DNA from: Clostridiales bacterium
GTDB lineage: Bacteria; Bacillota; Clostridia; Lachnospirales; Lachnospiraceae
NCBI GenBank assembly: GCA_012839295.1
Contig: DUNO01000043.1
Coordinates: 62,001 to 126,000, forward strand
Direction: 5' to 3'
Length of the DNA: 64,000 nucleotides
Every line of letters starts with the position of its first letter. Within the stretch, counting starts at the first letter, position 1. Under the pieces are notes generated by a model, which saw nothing but the letters and a program-made list of their open reading frames with translations, ran no database searches and was not told the DNA's origin. Both the position numbers and the translations under genes were made by a program. This document shows positions 18,020 to 26,956 of the stretch, in pieces.

Positions 18020-19339
18020 TTAGCAAAATTCCTTGATATATTGGTTGTCCCTGGAGCAGGGCTGCCACTTGTCAGGCTCTTCCCCATTAGGGTTTCCATA
18101 TTTTATGAAGTTTGTCCAATAGGCCACCATCTCTTCGGAAAGGGAATAATCCCTTTCTTCCAGCGGTCTCCAGCATCTGTCCAAGGTCCCAAACATATAC
18201 CATAGCTCCGCCGAGTGGAAGGCTCCCTTGTCATCTCCCGGCAGCTGCCTTGTAAAATAATAGACATAGGAAGGTTCATTCCCCGTCTCCTCCTGCTTTA
18301 AGCTCCAGTCAATGCAGCCATAATACAGCTTATTCTTCTCCCCATTCTCACATCCGATGTCATTCTTCGTCAGTCCAACCATATAGGGTATCTTAGGGGT
18401 ATGCCCCCGGTCAACTACCTCTGTATAGCCTTCCGTCAGCACATAGCCGTCGATAATTGGCGCAAAGGGAAGCTCAGGAAGTCCGCCTCTTGTGATGTAC
18501 TTCATAAACAGCTCCCCAGCCTTTTCATTCAGCTTTTGTGGCGGCATTTTCCTCAGCTCTTCCAGGGATTTGGCACCCACAAGCTCCACCAGCTCTTCCC
18601 CGATCTTTTCAGCCTCTGCAAGGCTCCTGTCCTTCATGATTCCTGTCCGGTATCCTCCGGCGCTTTGGAGTATGGCTCCGCTGATCTTCCCCCTTGTCAA
18701 AGGGGAGGACACCAGGGTCTGAACGCTCATGCTTCCGGCAGACTGTCCAAAAATCGTGATTTTAGACGGATCCCCGCCAAAGGCTCCTATATTCTCATAC
18801 ACCCAATTCAGGGCTGCGATCTGGTCAAGGATTCCATAGTTTCCTGATATGCCGGCTTCATTTTCCGCTGACAGCCAGGGATGGGATAAGAATCCCAGAG
18901 GCCCTACCCTGTAATTAATTGTGACAAGGATAACTCCCTTTTTGCAATAGGCTTCCCCATCAAACTCCATTTCATGCCCGCAGCCACCGCTGAAGGCTCC
19001 TCCATGGATCCAGAAAGCCACCGGCACCTTTTCCGTAATGCCCGCCGGCACCCAAATATTTAAGTAGAGGCTATCTTCACTAAGGGGGGTGATATAATCC
19101 GGGTTCCAGTAAAATTCCTTATAGTAAAAGCTTCCCTCCTCAGGCCTGTTCTGGTCAAAGGTAGTTCCAAACTGCTCGGCCCGGTACACCCCCTCCCAGG
19201 GCTCCAGCTTCTGGGGTGCCTTCCATCTTAAATCGCCCACCGGCGGTTTTGCATAGGGAACCCCCTTAAATATGGTATAACCCTGCATTTCAACCCCCGA
19301 AATGTCCCCATTTTTTGTCCAAATCACTTTATCCGCCAT
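18020..19339 (-). CDS. Type B carboxylesterase
   Basis: 439 residues from ATG 19339, chosen for the GGAGGG site 6 bases upstream; an in-frame start 12 codons earlier lacks one. The alpha/beta-hydrolase motifs of type B esterases are clear: FKGVPYAKPP, EDSLYLNIW, oxyanion hole HGGAFSGG, nucleophile elbow FGQSAGSMS, and the His region GAFHSAEL. There is no signal peptide, so it is intracellular. In this context it may deacylate acylated C-glycosides or open a lactone of the aglycone. The preceding intergenic region holds structured element copy B, so it may be transcribed separately from the upstream flavoprotein gene. Confidence 0.85.
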   Translation of the reverse strand: MADKVIWTKNGDISGVEMQGYTIFKGVPYAKPPVGDLRWKAPQKLEPWEGVYRAEQFGTTFDQNRPEEGSFYYKEFYWNPDYITPLSEDSLYLNIWVPAGITEKVPVAFWIHGGAFSGGCGHEMEFDGEAYCKKGVILVTINYRVGPLGFLSHPWLSAENEAGISGNYGILDQIAALNWVYENIGAFGGDPSKITIFGQSAGSMSVQTLVSSPLTRGKISGAILQSAGGYRTGIMKDRSLAEAEKIGEELVELVGAKSLEELRKMPPQKLNEKAGELFMKYITRGGLPELPFAPIIDGYVLTEGYTEVVDRGHTPKIPYMVGLTKNDIGCENGEKNKLYYGCIDWSLKQEETGNEPSYVYYFTRQLPGDDKGAFHSAELWYMFGTLDRCWRPLEERDYSLSEEMVAYWTNFIKYGNPNGEEPDKWQPCSRDNQYIKEFC

Positions 19340-19450
19340 ACCTTTCCCTCCATTTTTTCTTTGCCAAAAGAGCACAAACCGGACAGCTGTGCTCTTTTCA
19401 CTCTATTTTTCAAATTTTATGATTCGCCCAGCAAGGGCTTCTTTACACTA

Positions 19451-19596
19451 ACTAACGCGGTGAATCTGAGTATATCTATGTCCATCTGGGCACAGACCGG
19501 GCATCCCGTGATTGCCTGCACCTGGCAATCATGGGATGTTAAAGGCAAGCCCAGGTGGATATAGATATACCCAGATTCACCTCACAGCCTAACCCT
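19451..19596 (+). repeat. 146-bp structured inverted-repeat element, copy B
   Basis: It starts ACTAACGCGGTGAA and ends CACAGCCTAACCCT. The outer stem pairs about 19460-19491 with 19549-19580; the inner stem pairs CATCCCGTGATTGCC with GGCAATCATGGGATG. Core and ends match copy A (4034-4179, opposite strand), but the outer arm sequence differs and remains self-complementary. It lies between the flavoprotein and carboxylesterase genes. Confidence 0.8.
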
Positions 19597-19605
19597 CGAA
19601 TCCTA

Positions 19606-21051
19606 TTACTCCTCTACATATTCAGCGGCGCTCATGCCAGCAATACGCCCCGTATTTACGGCAAAGCCCATGGAATTGCCGGGAAGGAGGAACATATAGC
19701 TGTCATCATAGATATTGCATGCATCCGTTCCTGCACAGTATAAACCGGGAACCGGCTCAAATTCATCCGTAATCGCCTCACAGTTTTCATTGATCCTGAC
19801 ACCGCCAACGGTTCCATATCCGCCGGGACGGATCTTTGCGCAATAGAAGGGTGCCTTACCAAGCCGCCTTAAATACTTCTTATCCTTGAAGAACTCTTCA
19901 TCCACACTGCTGCAATAATCATTATAATCATCCACAGTATTTACCAGGTTCTCAACATTGATACCTGCCATTTCTGCTAATTCCTCGATGGTATCCGCGA
20001 CAAAGAAATCCTTGGAGCCATTGTCCTGCGCCATCTTAATACCCTCATAGAAATCGGACACGTCAGGATTTGTCCTAACCAGGCTGACAACATCTACGCC
20101 GTTACGGATATAGGACTTAAGGATGGAGGTATCCACGATGCTGTAGCATACCCTGTCCTTCTGGTGGCTGACCACATTGGACAGATAGGTGGCATTCTGC
20201 ATATGATCCTCGTTCATAACGCGCTTGCCCAGCTTATTAACCAGTAAATTAGGCTGGCTGAACACATTGGATACGCCCTGGGGAAGCTCGTCACAGCCCT
20301 CGATATTTGCTGCCATCTCAATGCGGACAGGGGTCTTGCCGGCACCTGCCTCCCAGGCCATCTTCATTCCGTCACCTACCAGTCCCGGAATTGCAAAGTT
20401 GAACATATCCACTCCCTGGGTAAAGCCGGTTTCCTGCTTGATCAGCTCCTTATTTGCCCCAGCTCCGCCGGTACAGATAATTGCCGCTTTACAGGAGATT
20501 TGGATCTCTTCCCCGTTTTTATCGACAGCCAATACACCAGCTACCTTGCCATCCTCCAGGAGAAGCTTTTTCGCCGGAGTTTCCATCAAGAAGGTAACTC
20601 CCAGCTCCAACGCCTTGGAATACAGTGCCTTATTCATAAAGGAGGCTGCCCTTGGCCCTATGGATCTGTCCGTCTTTACGATATGCCAGGTCGCTTCGGA
20701 TTTGGGGAAGTAGCGGAAGGCTCCTTCAAATTCAACTCCCATATCCTCCAGCCATTCGATGGTCTCCGCCGACTGGGCAAAATATCTCTTTACCAGCCGT
20801 GCATCTACCATATAATGGGTATATTCCATAAACATATTAAAAGCCTTTTCCACCGAAATGTCAATCATCTGCTGCTTCTGATATTTCGTACCGATTCCAA
20901 GGGGTCCCATCCCCATGTTAGCAGCTCCGCCAACGGTTGCGGCTTTCTCCAGTACAATAACCTGCGCCCCATCCTCCGCGGCCTGTACGGCAGCAGATAA
21001 CCCGGAGGGTCCCGCAGCAATTACTACGATCTGTGTATCATAAGTTTTCAT
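19606..21051 (-). CDS. FAD-dependent fumarate reductase/succinate dehydrogenase-like flavoprotein
   Basis: 481 residues. The N-terminal dinucleotide-binding segment is VVIAAGPSGLSAAVQAA with the acidic end VLEKA; GGAANMGMG follows as in FAD-binding_2 proteins, and the C-terminus carries GGYGTVGGVRINENC, PVPGLYCAG and the LLPGNSMGFAVNTGRIAG cap. There is no heme or flavin-carrier domain and no signal peptide, so it is a soluble enzyme. Members of this family reduce activated C=C bonds or dehydrogenate steroids and quinols. I infer reduction of an enone or cinnamate-like double bond in the aglycone part. The start has a GGAG site. Confidence 0.8.
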   Translation of the reverse strand: MKTYDTQIVVIAAGPSGLSAAVQAAEDGAQVIVLEKAATVGGAANMGMGPLGIGTKYQKQQMIDISVEKAFNMFMEYTHYMVDARLVKRYFAQSAETIEWLEDMGVEFEGAFRYFPKSEATWHIVKTDRSIGPRAASFMNKALYSKALELGVTFLMETPAKKLLLEDGKVAGVLAVDKNGEEIQISCKAAIICTGGAGANKELIKQETGFTQGVDMFNFAIPGLVGDGMKMAWEAGAGKTPVRIEMAANIEGCDELPQGVSNVFSQPNLLVNKLGKRVMNEDHMQNATYLSNVVSHQKDRVCYSIVDTSILKSYIRNGVDVVSLVRTNPDVSDFYEGIKMAQDNGSKDFFVADTIEELAEMAGINVENLVNTVDDYNDYCSSVDEEFFKDKKYLRRLGKAPFYCAKIRPGGYGTVGGVRINENCEAITDEFEPVPGLYCAGTDACNIYDDSYMFLLPGNSMGFAVNTGRIAGMSAAEYVEE

Positions 21052-21084
21052 AACGCTCTCCTTCTCACATAATTAATTATTATC

Positions 21085-22827
21085 CTACCGGTAAATATAA
21101 TCCCCATCCTGGTATTTCGGAGGTATCACCGGAACCTGAAGGAAGGAATCATACTTCCCGCCGGTATGTATGATGTGTTGCCCTTTATTATCAGCCTCCC
21201 ATTGTAAAGGTTCAAACCATCCCTCACGGATATAGCGCCCACAGATCTGGACCCGGATCTGCTGTCCCTTATGCCAGATACGGCTTGTAGGCCAGATCTC
21301 AATATCCACGGGAACAATCTCCCCCGGTGACAGCTTCTCGCTGCAGGTATGGGCCTGAACCGGCTGGAAATCCGTTGAAAGCTTCTCATCTAATTTACGG
21401 CGGGAAACCCTCATCTTACCCCAGGCTCCGGGATGGGCCTCACCAAAGATGGTGATGGGCAGCCATTCGCCCTTCGTGCTTAATTTTTGGACATTAATGA
21501 ATAGATCCATATCATCATGCCCATCCGCCTCCACCCAAAGGCGGAGCTTTATAAAGCCTGTCAGCTCTGTATCCTCTTCAAAGCGGTAATCAAAGCATAC
21601 CTCTCCAGTTGCCCCCTCATAGGCAGTTTTGCTTTCCAGGGCAACCGGCTCCTTCTTCATGGACAGGTCAGAGGCGTCCAGATATAATTTTTCATATCTT
21701 GTCCTCTTAAGGGGGAAGGCATCCTCCGGCCGGTCTGTCTGATAGTCAAAATCATAGGCATCCTGAACCTCGATCCGAACCCTGGGGGTCAACTCCCAGC
21801 CATTTCTCTCCAGCTTTAAGTACCGGTCAAAGAATTTTTCCAGGTCAGTGAGGTATTTATTGCTATAAGCGTCGGGCCACTCAAAGTTACGGTGGGCGCG
21901 CAGCCATTTTTTAGAGGATCTTATTTTCCGGAAGCCATTGATGGAGCCGCGAAGATGGAAATGGTTCCAGCAGGCCGTTACATAGACCGGTATTTTTATT
22001 GCACTCCAGTTCGGATCCTTATCCTTCCAATATGCACAGTCAATGAAGGGATATTTCTGGGCATTCAAAACCATATTGTCGACATAATTATATCCGACTG
22101 CATCACGAAGCACCATGGATACGAAGGCATGGGCTGGAATTCCTCCTTCATAGAGGGATTCCCGGTACATATCACTGGTTCCTTCCCAGGGAGCAATACA
22201 TGCCAGGTGGGGAGGGCATTGGGAGGCGATTCTCCATTGGGTCATAGCCACACAGGAGTTACCGGACAGCGCAACCCTTCCGTTACACCAGTCCTGCTCT
22301 GCCGCCCATTCAATAAAATCATATCCATCCCTGCCATCCTGGGAACCGAAGCAGATAAAATCACCCTCTGAATGGCCGATACCACGGGGATCCACATTAG
22401 CTACCGCATAGCCCCTCCGGCACCAATAGCCCGGATCTGCACTTTCAAACTTGGACATATTCGATACGGTCTGGGGCGGAACACCCATGATCTGCCACTC
22501 ACTCTGCCCTTCAAAGGGGCGCTTGCCATAGAAGCTCCAGGATACGATCAGGGGTACCGGACCTGAACCAACCGGCCTGTAGATATCTACATATATCTTA
22601 ACCCCGTCACGCATGGTTACAGCCACGTCCTGCATGCACTCAATGCCTTCCTCTGCTATATAGGTCCTGGGGTTTAACGGCGGCAGGTATTTATAAAGCA
22701 TCCTTGTATCAGGATCCATGGCCTCCAGCTCCTCCTTTGTCGCCGGCCGGATCATTTCCGTAAAGACTACGTCCACCATCTCCCCGCACATTTCAACCTG
22801 TTTTGTTTTTCTTTTTAACTCAGACAT
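21085..22827 (-). CDS. CocE/NonD-family hydrolase (X-Pro dipeptidyl-peptidase S15 type)
   Basis: 580 residues. DVAVTMRDGVKIYVDIYRP opens the catalytic domain, NVDPRGIGHSEGDF follows, and the nucleophile elbow is LSGNSCVAMTQW (Ser near 206). The C-terminal third (from about 380) is a jelly-roll domain with RIEVQDAYDFD and PGEIVPVDIEIWPTS. The family includes cocaine esterase, acylases and PepX-like peptidases. It lacks a signal peptide. It is placed between beta/alpha pair 4 and the flavoprotein gene, so it probably hydrolyses an ester or amide in the substrates of this island. The ribosome site AAGGAG is good. Confidence 0.82.
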   Translation of the reverse strand: MSELKRKTKQVEMCGEMVDVVFTEMIRPATKEELEAMDPDTRMLYKYLPPLNPRTYIAEEGIECMQDVAVTMRDGVKIYVDIYRPVGSGPVPLIVSWSFYGKRPFEGQSEWQIMGVPPQTVSNMSKFESADPGYWCRRGYAVANVDPRGIGHSEGDFICFGSQDGRDGYDFIEWAAEQDWCNGRVALSGNSCVAMTQWRIASQCPPHLACIAPWEGTSDMYRESLYEGGIPAHAFVSMVLRDAVGYNYVDNMVLNAQKYPFIDCAYWKDKDPNWSAIKIPVYVTACWNHFHLRGSINGFRKIRSSKKWLRAHRNFEWPDAYSNKYLTDLEKFFDRYLKLERNGWELTPRVRIEVQDAYDFDYQTDRPEDAFPLKRTRYEKLYLDASDLSMKKEPVALESKTAYEGATGEVCFDYRFEEDTELTGFIKLRLWVEADGHDDMDLFINVQKLSTKGEWLPITIFGEAHPGAWGKMRVSRRKLDEKLSTDFQPVQAHTCSEKLSPGEIVPVDIEIWPTSRIWHKGQQIRVQICGRYIREGWFEPLQWEADNKGQHIIHTGGKYDSFLQVPVIPPKYQDGDYIYR

Positions 22828-22889
22828 GTAGTTTCTCCTTTTTGCGCGATACTAGTCTCATCATGCCCCAAGGCATTTGATAGCAGTTG

Positions 22890-23864
22890 TTACGCTTCTA
22901 ATAATTTTGTATTCAAAGCAATAAAATGTCTTAGCTGTTCCTCAGAATCAACTGTATAATCAAAATGATGTCCCTCATACTCGCTGGCAATGTAGCCCTT
23001 GTAGCCCAGGTCACGGAGTTCCTTCATCAGCTCTTCAAAGGGGATGCAGGGATCATGGTCATCATTGTCCAAATAATAGAATTTGCCATGGATATAGAAG
23101 CAGCAGTCGATGGTATCCTTGATCTGGCTGATCTTAGCCGGAGCCGAGAACTTGCCGAACATTTCCAGGGCAGTATGCTTCTCAATCTCATTGAAATCCC
23201 CCTGCTCCGCCGCAGCTATCTTAAGGCTGGTGTCCTCCTTCTTCTGATGGAGGGCAATAATCTCCTCTAACTTATCCGGCCTGCAGCCAAACTCAAGAGC
23301 CTGGTTTAAATACAGCTGGTGGGGCATGGTCTGATAAATGCTAAAGTCGATCACATAGCCCAGATAGCCCTTTCCTTCCCCCTTCATAATCTCAAAATAT
23401 TCCTTCCATACCTCAACCTCCGGGTGATGGGGATGATGCATCTCAATGGTCAGCTTCATATCCAGCTGCTTGCAGTAAGGTATCATTTTTCGGAAAATGG
23501 CCGGTGAGATGGCATGCTGGGTACGGACCATCTGAAACCCTGCCTTTTTCGCATAAATCATATCATTGACCGTATACTGGATGATCTCCTCCTCCGTCAA
23601 GTCCCTGTCAGAGCGGATTCCCATATCAATATAGGCACTCCAGCATATGGGCTCCAGCTCATATTTGTCTAATAAGCCTTTCAGTTCATTGATCCATTCA
23701 TCAGAAAGATATGGATATTCCGGTGCCATTTGAGCCGGAATAATCTCCACTCCCTTATAGCCCATGTCTCTTGCTTTTCTTAATACGCCTTCCAGATCCA
23801 GCTTTTCATGGATGTATTCCGTGGAAAAGCTATACAGCGTGATTCCAAATTTAATATCACTCAT
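22890..23864 (-). CDS. C-glycoside deglycosidase alpha subunit-like TIM barrel (DgpC-type), paralogue 4
   Basis: 324 residues. All key positions are present: E141 and H143 (TIEMHHPHHP), D173 (VIDFS), H259 (YIHGKFYY) and E295 (SEYEGHH). It is closest to the degenerate paralogue 3: both have IYAKKAGF, PFCWN/PICWS and EGEG-like blocks, so paralogue 3 looks like a shortened relative of this one. It is preceded by its beta-like partner after a 95-base gap that holds the conserved leader motif. Confidence 0.75.
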   Translation of the reverse strand: MSDIKFGITLYSFSTEYIHEKLDLEGVLRKARDMGYKGVEIIPAQMAPEYPYLSDEWINELKGLLDKYELEPICWSAYIDMGIRSDRDLTEEEIIQYTVNDMIYAKKAGFQMVRTQHAISPAIFRKMIPYCKQLDMKLTIEMHHPHHPEVEVWKEYFEIMKGEGKGYLGYVIDFSIYQTMPHQLYLNQALEFGCRPDKLEEIIALHQKKEDTSLKIAAAEQGDFNEIEKHTALEMFGKFSAPAKISQIKDTIDCCFYIHGKFYYLDNDDHDPCIPFEELMKELRDLGYKGYIASEYEGHHFDYTVDSEEQLRHFIALNTKLLEA

Positions 23865-23868
23865 TATT

Positions 23869-23892
23869 TTACACCCGCGCCTTTCAATTTTT
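23869..23892 (-). promoter_or_regulatory. Conserved leader motif before alpha-like gene 4
   Basis: On the minus strand TTGAAAGGCGCGGGTGTAA, four bases before the ATG. It has two differences from the motif at 11389-11412, whose downstream genes are only distantly related. There is no ordinary AGGAGG site here, so GGGTG may be what the ribosome reads. Confidence 0.4.
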
Positions 23893-23959
23893 ATTGTTCA
23901 ACATTGGACAGACCCGAATAAATAAGACAGGCCCTTTGATTTTATTTTTAATTACCGGA

Positions 23960-24376
23960 TTATTCCGCAACCAGAGTCTCCGTAACATTGCTGTCCAGTA
24001 CCAGATATTCTCCGAAATAGCCGGTATAGGGAACCCGGTGCTTCAGAAAAGCATTCACCGTATGCTTACCGCTGCTGATGCCCCCTGCTTTCCTTACCTG
24101 TATAGTCGCCTTATCACGTACAAACCAGTATTCCTTAAAACAGTCCTTAAGCTCATCCAACAAGAACTGCTTATTATTTAAGCAGAAGTAAACATCCTCC
24201 TTGGGTATCTCTACCCCGTCCACCTGGAAGCTTAATGCTTCGATACAGCTTAAAAAGGTTCCCCTGTAGGATGGGTATTTGATCTTGAATTCGTATCCAA
24301 TTACCGCATCCTTAACAGTTATGTTTTTGATCTCATCCTTACAGATAAATATTTTGTTATATGCCTGAAAATCCAT
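23960..24376 (-). CDS. C-glycoside deglycosidase beta subunit-like protein (DUF6379), paralogue 4
   Basis: 138 residues. Blocks are DAVIGYEFKIKYPSYRGTFLS (split here as IGYEFKIKY and YRGTFLSCIEAL), FCLNNKQF, KEYWFVRDKATIQV, GGISSGKHTVNAFL and HRVPYTGYFG. It is the predicted partner of alpha-like paralogue 4. The start has AGGAAAGG upstream. Upstream lie a 32-bp tandem repeat and a terminator hairpin, so it begins a new transcript or lies behind an attenuator. Confidence 0.72.
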   Translation of the reverse strand: MDFQAYNKIFICKDEIKNITVKDAVIGYEFKIKYPSYRGTFLSCIEALSFQVDGVEIPKEDVYFCLNNKQFLLDELKDCFKEYWFVRDKATIQVRKAGGISSGKHTVNAFLKHRVPYTGYFGEYLVLDSNVTETLVAE

Positions 24377-24418
24377 ATTCCAACCTTTCCTGCCGCCCCT
24401 TGCGGCATATATTATATA

Positions 24419-24540
24419 TTTGAATCTTTTTGTTCCTGCTTCTTACTATCTTTGAATCTTTTTATTCCCGCGCCTTACTATCTTTAAATCTTCTTGTTCC
24501 TGCTTCTCACTATAATTATATCTTTTCATCCCTGCTTCTA
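24419..24540. repeat. 32-bp tandem repeat, about 3.8 copies
   Basis: TTTGAATCTTTTTGTTCCTG begins copies at 24419, 24451, 24483 and a weaker one at 24515, exactly 32 bases apart. It is intergenic, upstream of the minus-strand beta-like gene 4. No spacers, so it is not a CRISPR array. Confidence 0.8.
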
Positions 24541-24542
24541 AA

Positions 24543-24573
24543 AATGGCCGAATCAAATAACAATTCGGCCATT
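24543..24573. terminator. Bidirectional terminator or attenuator hairpin
   Basis: AATGGCCGAAT pairs perfectly with ATTCGGCCATT; on the minus strand a T-run follows. It probably ends the transcript of the nitroreductase gene before the next beta/alpha pair. The remainder of 24574-24738 shows no gene. Confidence 0.8.
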
Positions 24574-24738
24574 CCTTTCATGTTATTCATGACTCTTTCA
24601 TCCTCATAATAACACTATACCTAATTCACTTTTTTGATTCATCCTAATCTTAGTCCAGTCCTTGTCAAAACCTATAAGATTATTTAATTTGTCCCTGATT
24701 TTCTAGTTAAAATGCCAATAATGTTAAGATTTTATAAT

Positions 24739-25260
24739 TTATTTGAACCTTTTCGTTGCAATCCGGCCAAAGGGAACTTCTCTTTCCTGTACCGGGGCAG
24801 CGGGATAACCCAGGATTACTCCAGATACCGGTGTAAAGCCTTCCGGAAGCCCTAATTCCTTCAGTAAATCCTGATCCGCATTCAGGGCAGCGATGCATCC
24901 ATAGATGTACACGCTTCCAAGTCCAAGCTCCGTTGCTGCCAGACACATATTCTCAATCACACAGCCTGCATTTGCATAAGCCACGGGATTCACTGCATTG
25001 CTGGATACAACAATAAAGGTCGGAGCCCCATATAACGGGTTTGCATCCGGCTTCTGGACAAACTCCGCCGCTGATACCCGGAACCTCTTAAGAAAATCCG
25101 CATTCTGTATCACAGTAAAATGCATCGATTCAAATTTAGCTCCTCCAATCGGTGACGCATAGCCTGCACGCAGGATCGTTTCCAGCTCGCTCTCTTTGAT
25201 CTGTTCCTCTGTAAATGCACGGACTGACTGCCGTTTCAAAATTGTTTCCATCATCTCCAT
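24739..25260 (-). CDS. Nitroreductase-family flavoprotein
   Basis: 173 residues from ATG 25260, chosen because AAAGGAG lies 7 bases upstream; a start at 25305 has no site. Family marks are ILKRQSVRAFT near the N-terminus (FMN phosphate contact), RAGYASPIGGAKFESMHF, the CVIENMCLAATELGLGSVYI helix and VSGVILGYPA near the end. FMN-dependent NAD(P)H oxidoreductases of this type reduce nitro groups, enones and quinones. It is the last gene of the operon that begins with the DgpA-type gene at 28054, suggesting a role in aglycone reduction. Confidence 0.85.
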   Translation of the reverse strand: MEMMETILKRQSVRAFTEEQIKESELETILRAGYASPIGGAKFESMHFTVIQNADFLKRFRVSAAEFVQKPDANPLYGAPTFIVVSSNAVNPVAYANAGCVIENMCLAATELGLGSVYIYGCIAALNADQDLLKELGLPEGFTPVSGVILGYPAAPVQEREVPFGRIATKRFK

Positions 25261-25342
25261 TGCAATTCTCCTTTCTTCACTTCCATACTTCTGCCACATC
25301 TCCAAATAATTGCAAAGCCCAATGTCTATCGCAATTTTTCAA

Positions 25343-26386
25343 TTACTTCCCAATCAATCTGCTTAGCATCTCATGATGTCTTCTTACCTGCTCCACCTCA
25401 TCAATCAGCTTATCCTCGCCTGCATCCTGGCAGTACCTCTGACCCTCGAATTCGGAATTGATGTAGCCGTCAAAGCCGCATTCCTTCAGATATTTGATCG
25501 GTGTCGCATAATCAATGGCCTTATCCTCATATTGCCCCGGCTTTCCAGCCACTTCCGTCATATGATAGAATTTTCCGTGGATGCTTACGATATAAGGAAC
25601 GATATCCTTAATGTCCTCCGGCTTTGCGCAGGATTCCTTAATTAAGATGGCTCCCAGTGTCATAGCATTCAGGCCATGGCCCGGATATTTCCCGTCCAGC
25701 AGCCTGATAACCTCATCCGTATTGCTCTCCTCACCCTGCTCAAGGATGAAATCAACCATCTCCGGATTATAGTGGCGCTTAAAATAATCAATGGCAAGAT
25801 CCGTTGGCGAGTGCTGGAAGATTCCAAAATCAGGAACCAGCCCGACATGCTTTGTGCCTGTCTTTTCAACCAGCTCAATAATCTGGTCTACCATTCTTGG
25901 ATCCATGATGGGATCCTTTACCGATTGCTTCTGTCCCGGCTTGATCGGCAGCGGGAAATGGATTTCCTTGCCGATTCTGACATTGTACTTCTCCGCTGTC
26001 GGAATGGCCATCTCAATTACCTCGGTAGGCACCAGGCACAGGCACCTGACATTCTCAAAGCCCATTCTGGCCGCAATCTTGATATCATTCTTTAAACGCT
26101 CCGCCGCTTCCCCATGAGTCATGACATGGTCGCGGAACTGATGGACATCCAGATATACGTCCATTGTTACGGCCTTCATCCCATATCTGGCCATTTCATT
26201 ATTCCAATCAAAGTAAAACTGCTCGGATGGGAAGGGATAATCCCGTATAATGGCCTCATCAATGATCTCGATACCATCCGTTTTCAAATTATCATGAACC
26301 TCCCGGATCATATCCTTCCAGTTCATTTTTCCAAAAAATTGTGTTTGTTGATAGCTATAAAGCGATACGCCTCTTTTTATTCCCAT
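25343..26386 (-). CDS. C-glycoside deglycosidase alpha subunit-like TIM barrel (DgpC-type), paralogue 5
   Basis: 347 residues, the longest of the five. Key positions are E141 and H143 (KEIHFP), D186 (VPDFG), H270 (IHGKFYH) and E312 (SEFEG). An insertion of about 12 residues after the EIHFP loop (IKPGQKQSVKDP) and a longer C-terminal tail set it apart. The neighbours upstream are a beta-like gene and a DgpA-type dehydrogenase, so this triplet (dehydrogenase, beta, alpha) has the same order as dgpA-dgpB-dgpC. It is the best candidate for a complete C-glycoside cleaving unit. Confidence 0.78.
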   Translation of the reverse strand: MGIKRGVSLYSYQQTQFFGKMNWKDMIREVHDNLKTDGIEIIDEAIIRDYPFPSEQFYFDWNNEMARYGMKAVTMDVYLDVHQFRDHVMTHGEAAERLKNDIKIAARMGFENVRCLCLVPTEVIEMAIPTAEKYNVRIGKEIHFPLPIKPGQKQSVKDPIMDPRMVDQIIELVEKTGTKHVGLVPDFGIFQHSPTDLAIDYFKRHYNPEMVDFILEQGEESNTDEVIRLLDGKYPGHGLNAMTLGAILIKESCAKPEDIKDIVPYIVSIHGKFYHMTEVAGKPGQYEDKAIDYATPIKYLKECGFDGYINSEFEGQRYCQDAGEDKLIDEVEQVRRHHEMLSRLIGK

Positions 26387-26483
26387 AGCAACCTCCCTGA
26401 TACCCTCCGGGTATCTTACTTAAGAGAGCAGAAAGCAAATCCCGCCTTCTGCCAGATGAAATTTTAACAAGTTCCAGACCAGC

Positions 26484-26939
26484 TTATTCCTGCAGCTCAA
26501 GCTCAAAGGTACAGATAGTGCCTGTCTTACCGGCTCCTGAGCCCTTTCCCGGTACGGGAGGATTCTTTACCCACTCTTCATCCCAGGGCATATATCCATA
26601 TTGGGCCAGGATTGACTGCTGAAGTCCGATCACATGCTTTCCGGAGGAAAGGCCTCCCTCCTTCTCTACATATACATAGCCTTCATCATCATAATTCCAG
26701 TGCTCCCAGACGCAGGTCTTAATCTCGTCAAAGGATCTCGGCTCTTTTCCATTGATTTCAAATTTCTGCTTACTAACCGGATATTCCGTCCCATCACAGG
26801 TGATATAATAGCCATTATGCAGGGATAAAAAGCATCCCCGGTAATCCGCGATGCGGACAGCAAACTTAAAGCCTACAACCTTACCGCCTTCTGTTACATT
26901 TTCCAGACTGTCTTTTCTAATCAGATACTGATCAAACAT
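26484..26939 (-). CDS. C-glycoside deglycosidase beta subunit-like protein (DUF6379), paralogue 5
   Basis: 151 residues, the most divergent of the five small proteins. Shared marks are VVGFKFAVRI, DYRGCFLSLHNGY, FEINGKEP, VWEHWNYDDEGYVYVEKEGG, LSSGKHVIGL and the C-terminal PWDEEWV stretch unique to this copy. GAAGGAGGTGG precedes the start. It sits 17 bases after the DgpA-type gene and 97 bases before the alpha-like gene. Confidence 0.72.
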   Translation of the reverse strand: MFDQYLIRKDSLENVTEGGKVVGFKFAVRIADYRGCFLSLHNGYYITCDGTEYPVSKQKFEINGKEPRSFDEIKTCVWEHWNYDDEGYVYVEKEGGLSSGKHVIGLQQSILAQYGYMPWDEEWVKNPPVPGKGSGAGKTGTICTFELELQE

Positions 26940-26956
26940 AACGTTCCACCTCCTTC

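Noticed and set aside
24419-24540. Possible CRISPR array
   Set aside because: The 32-bp units follow each other without spacers; no cas genes are present.
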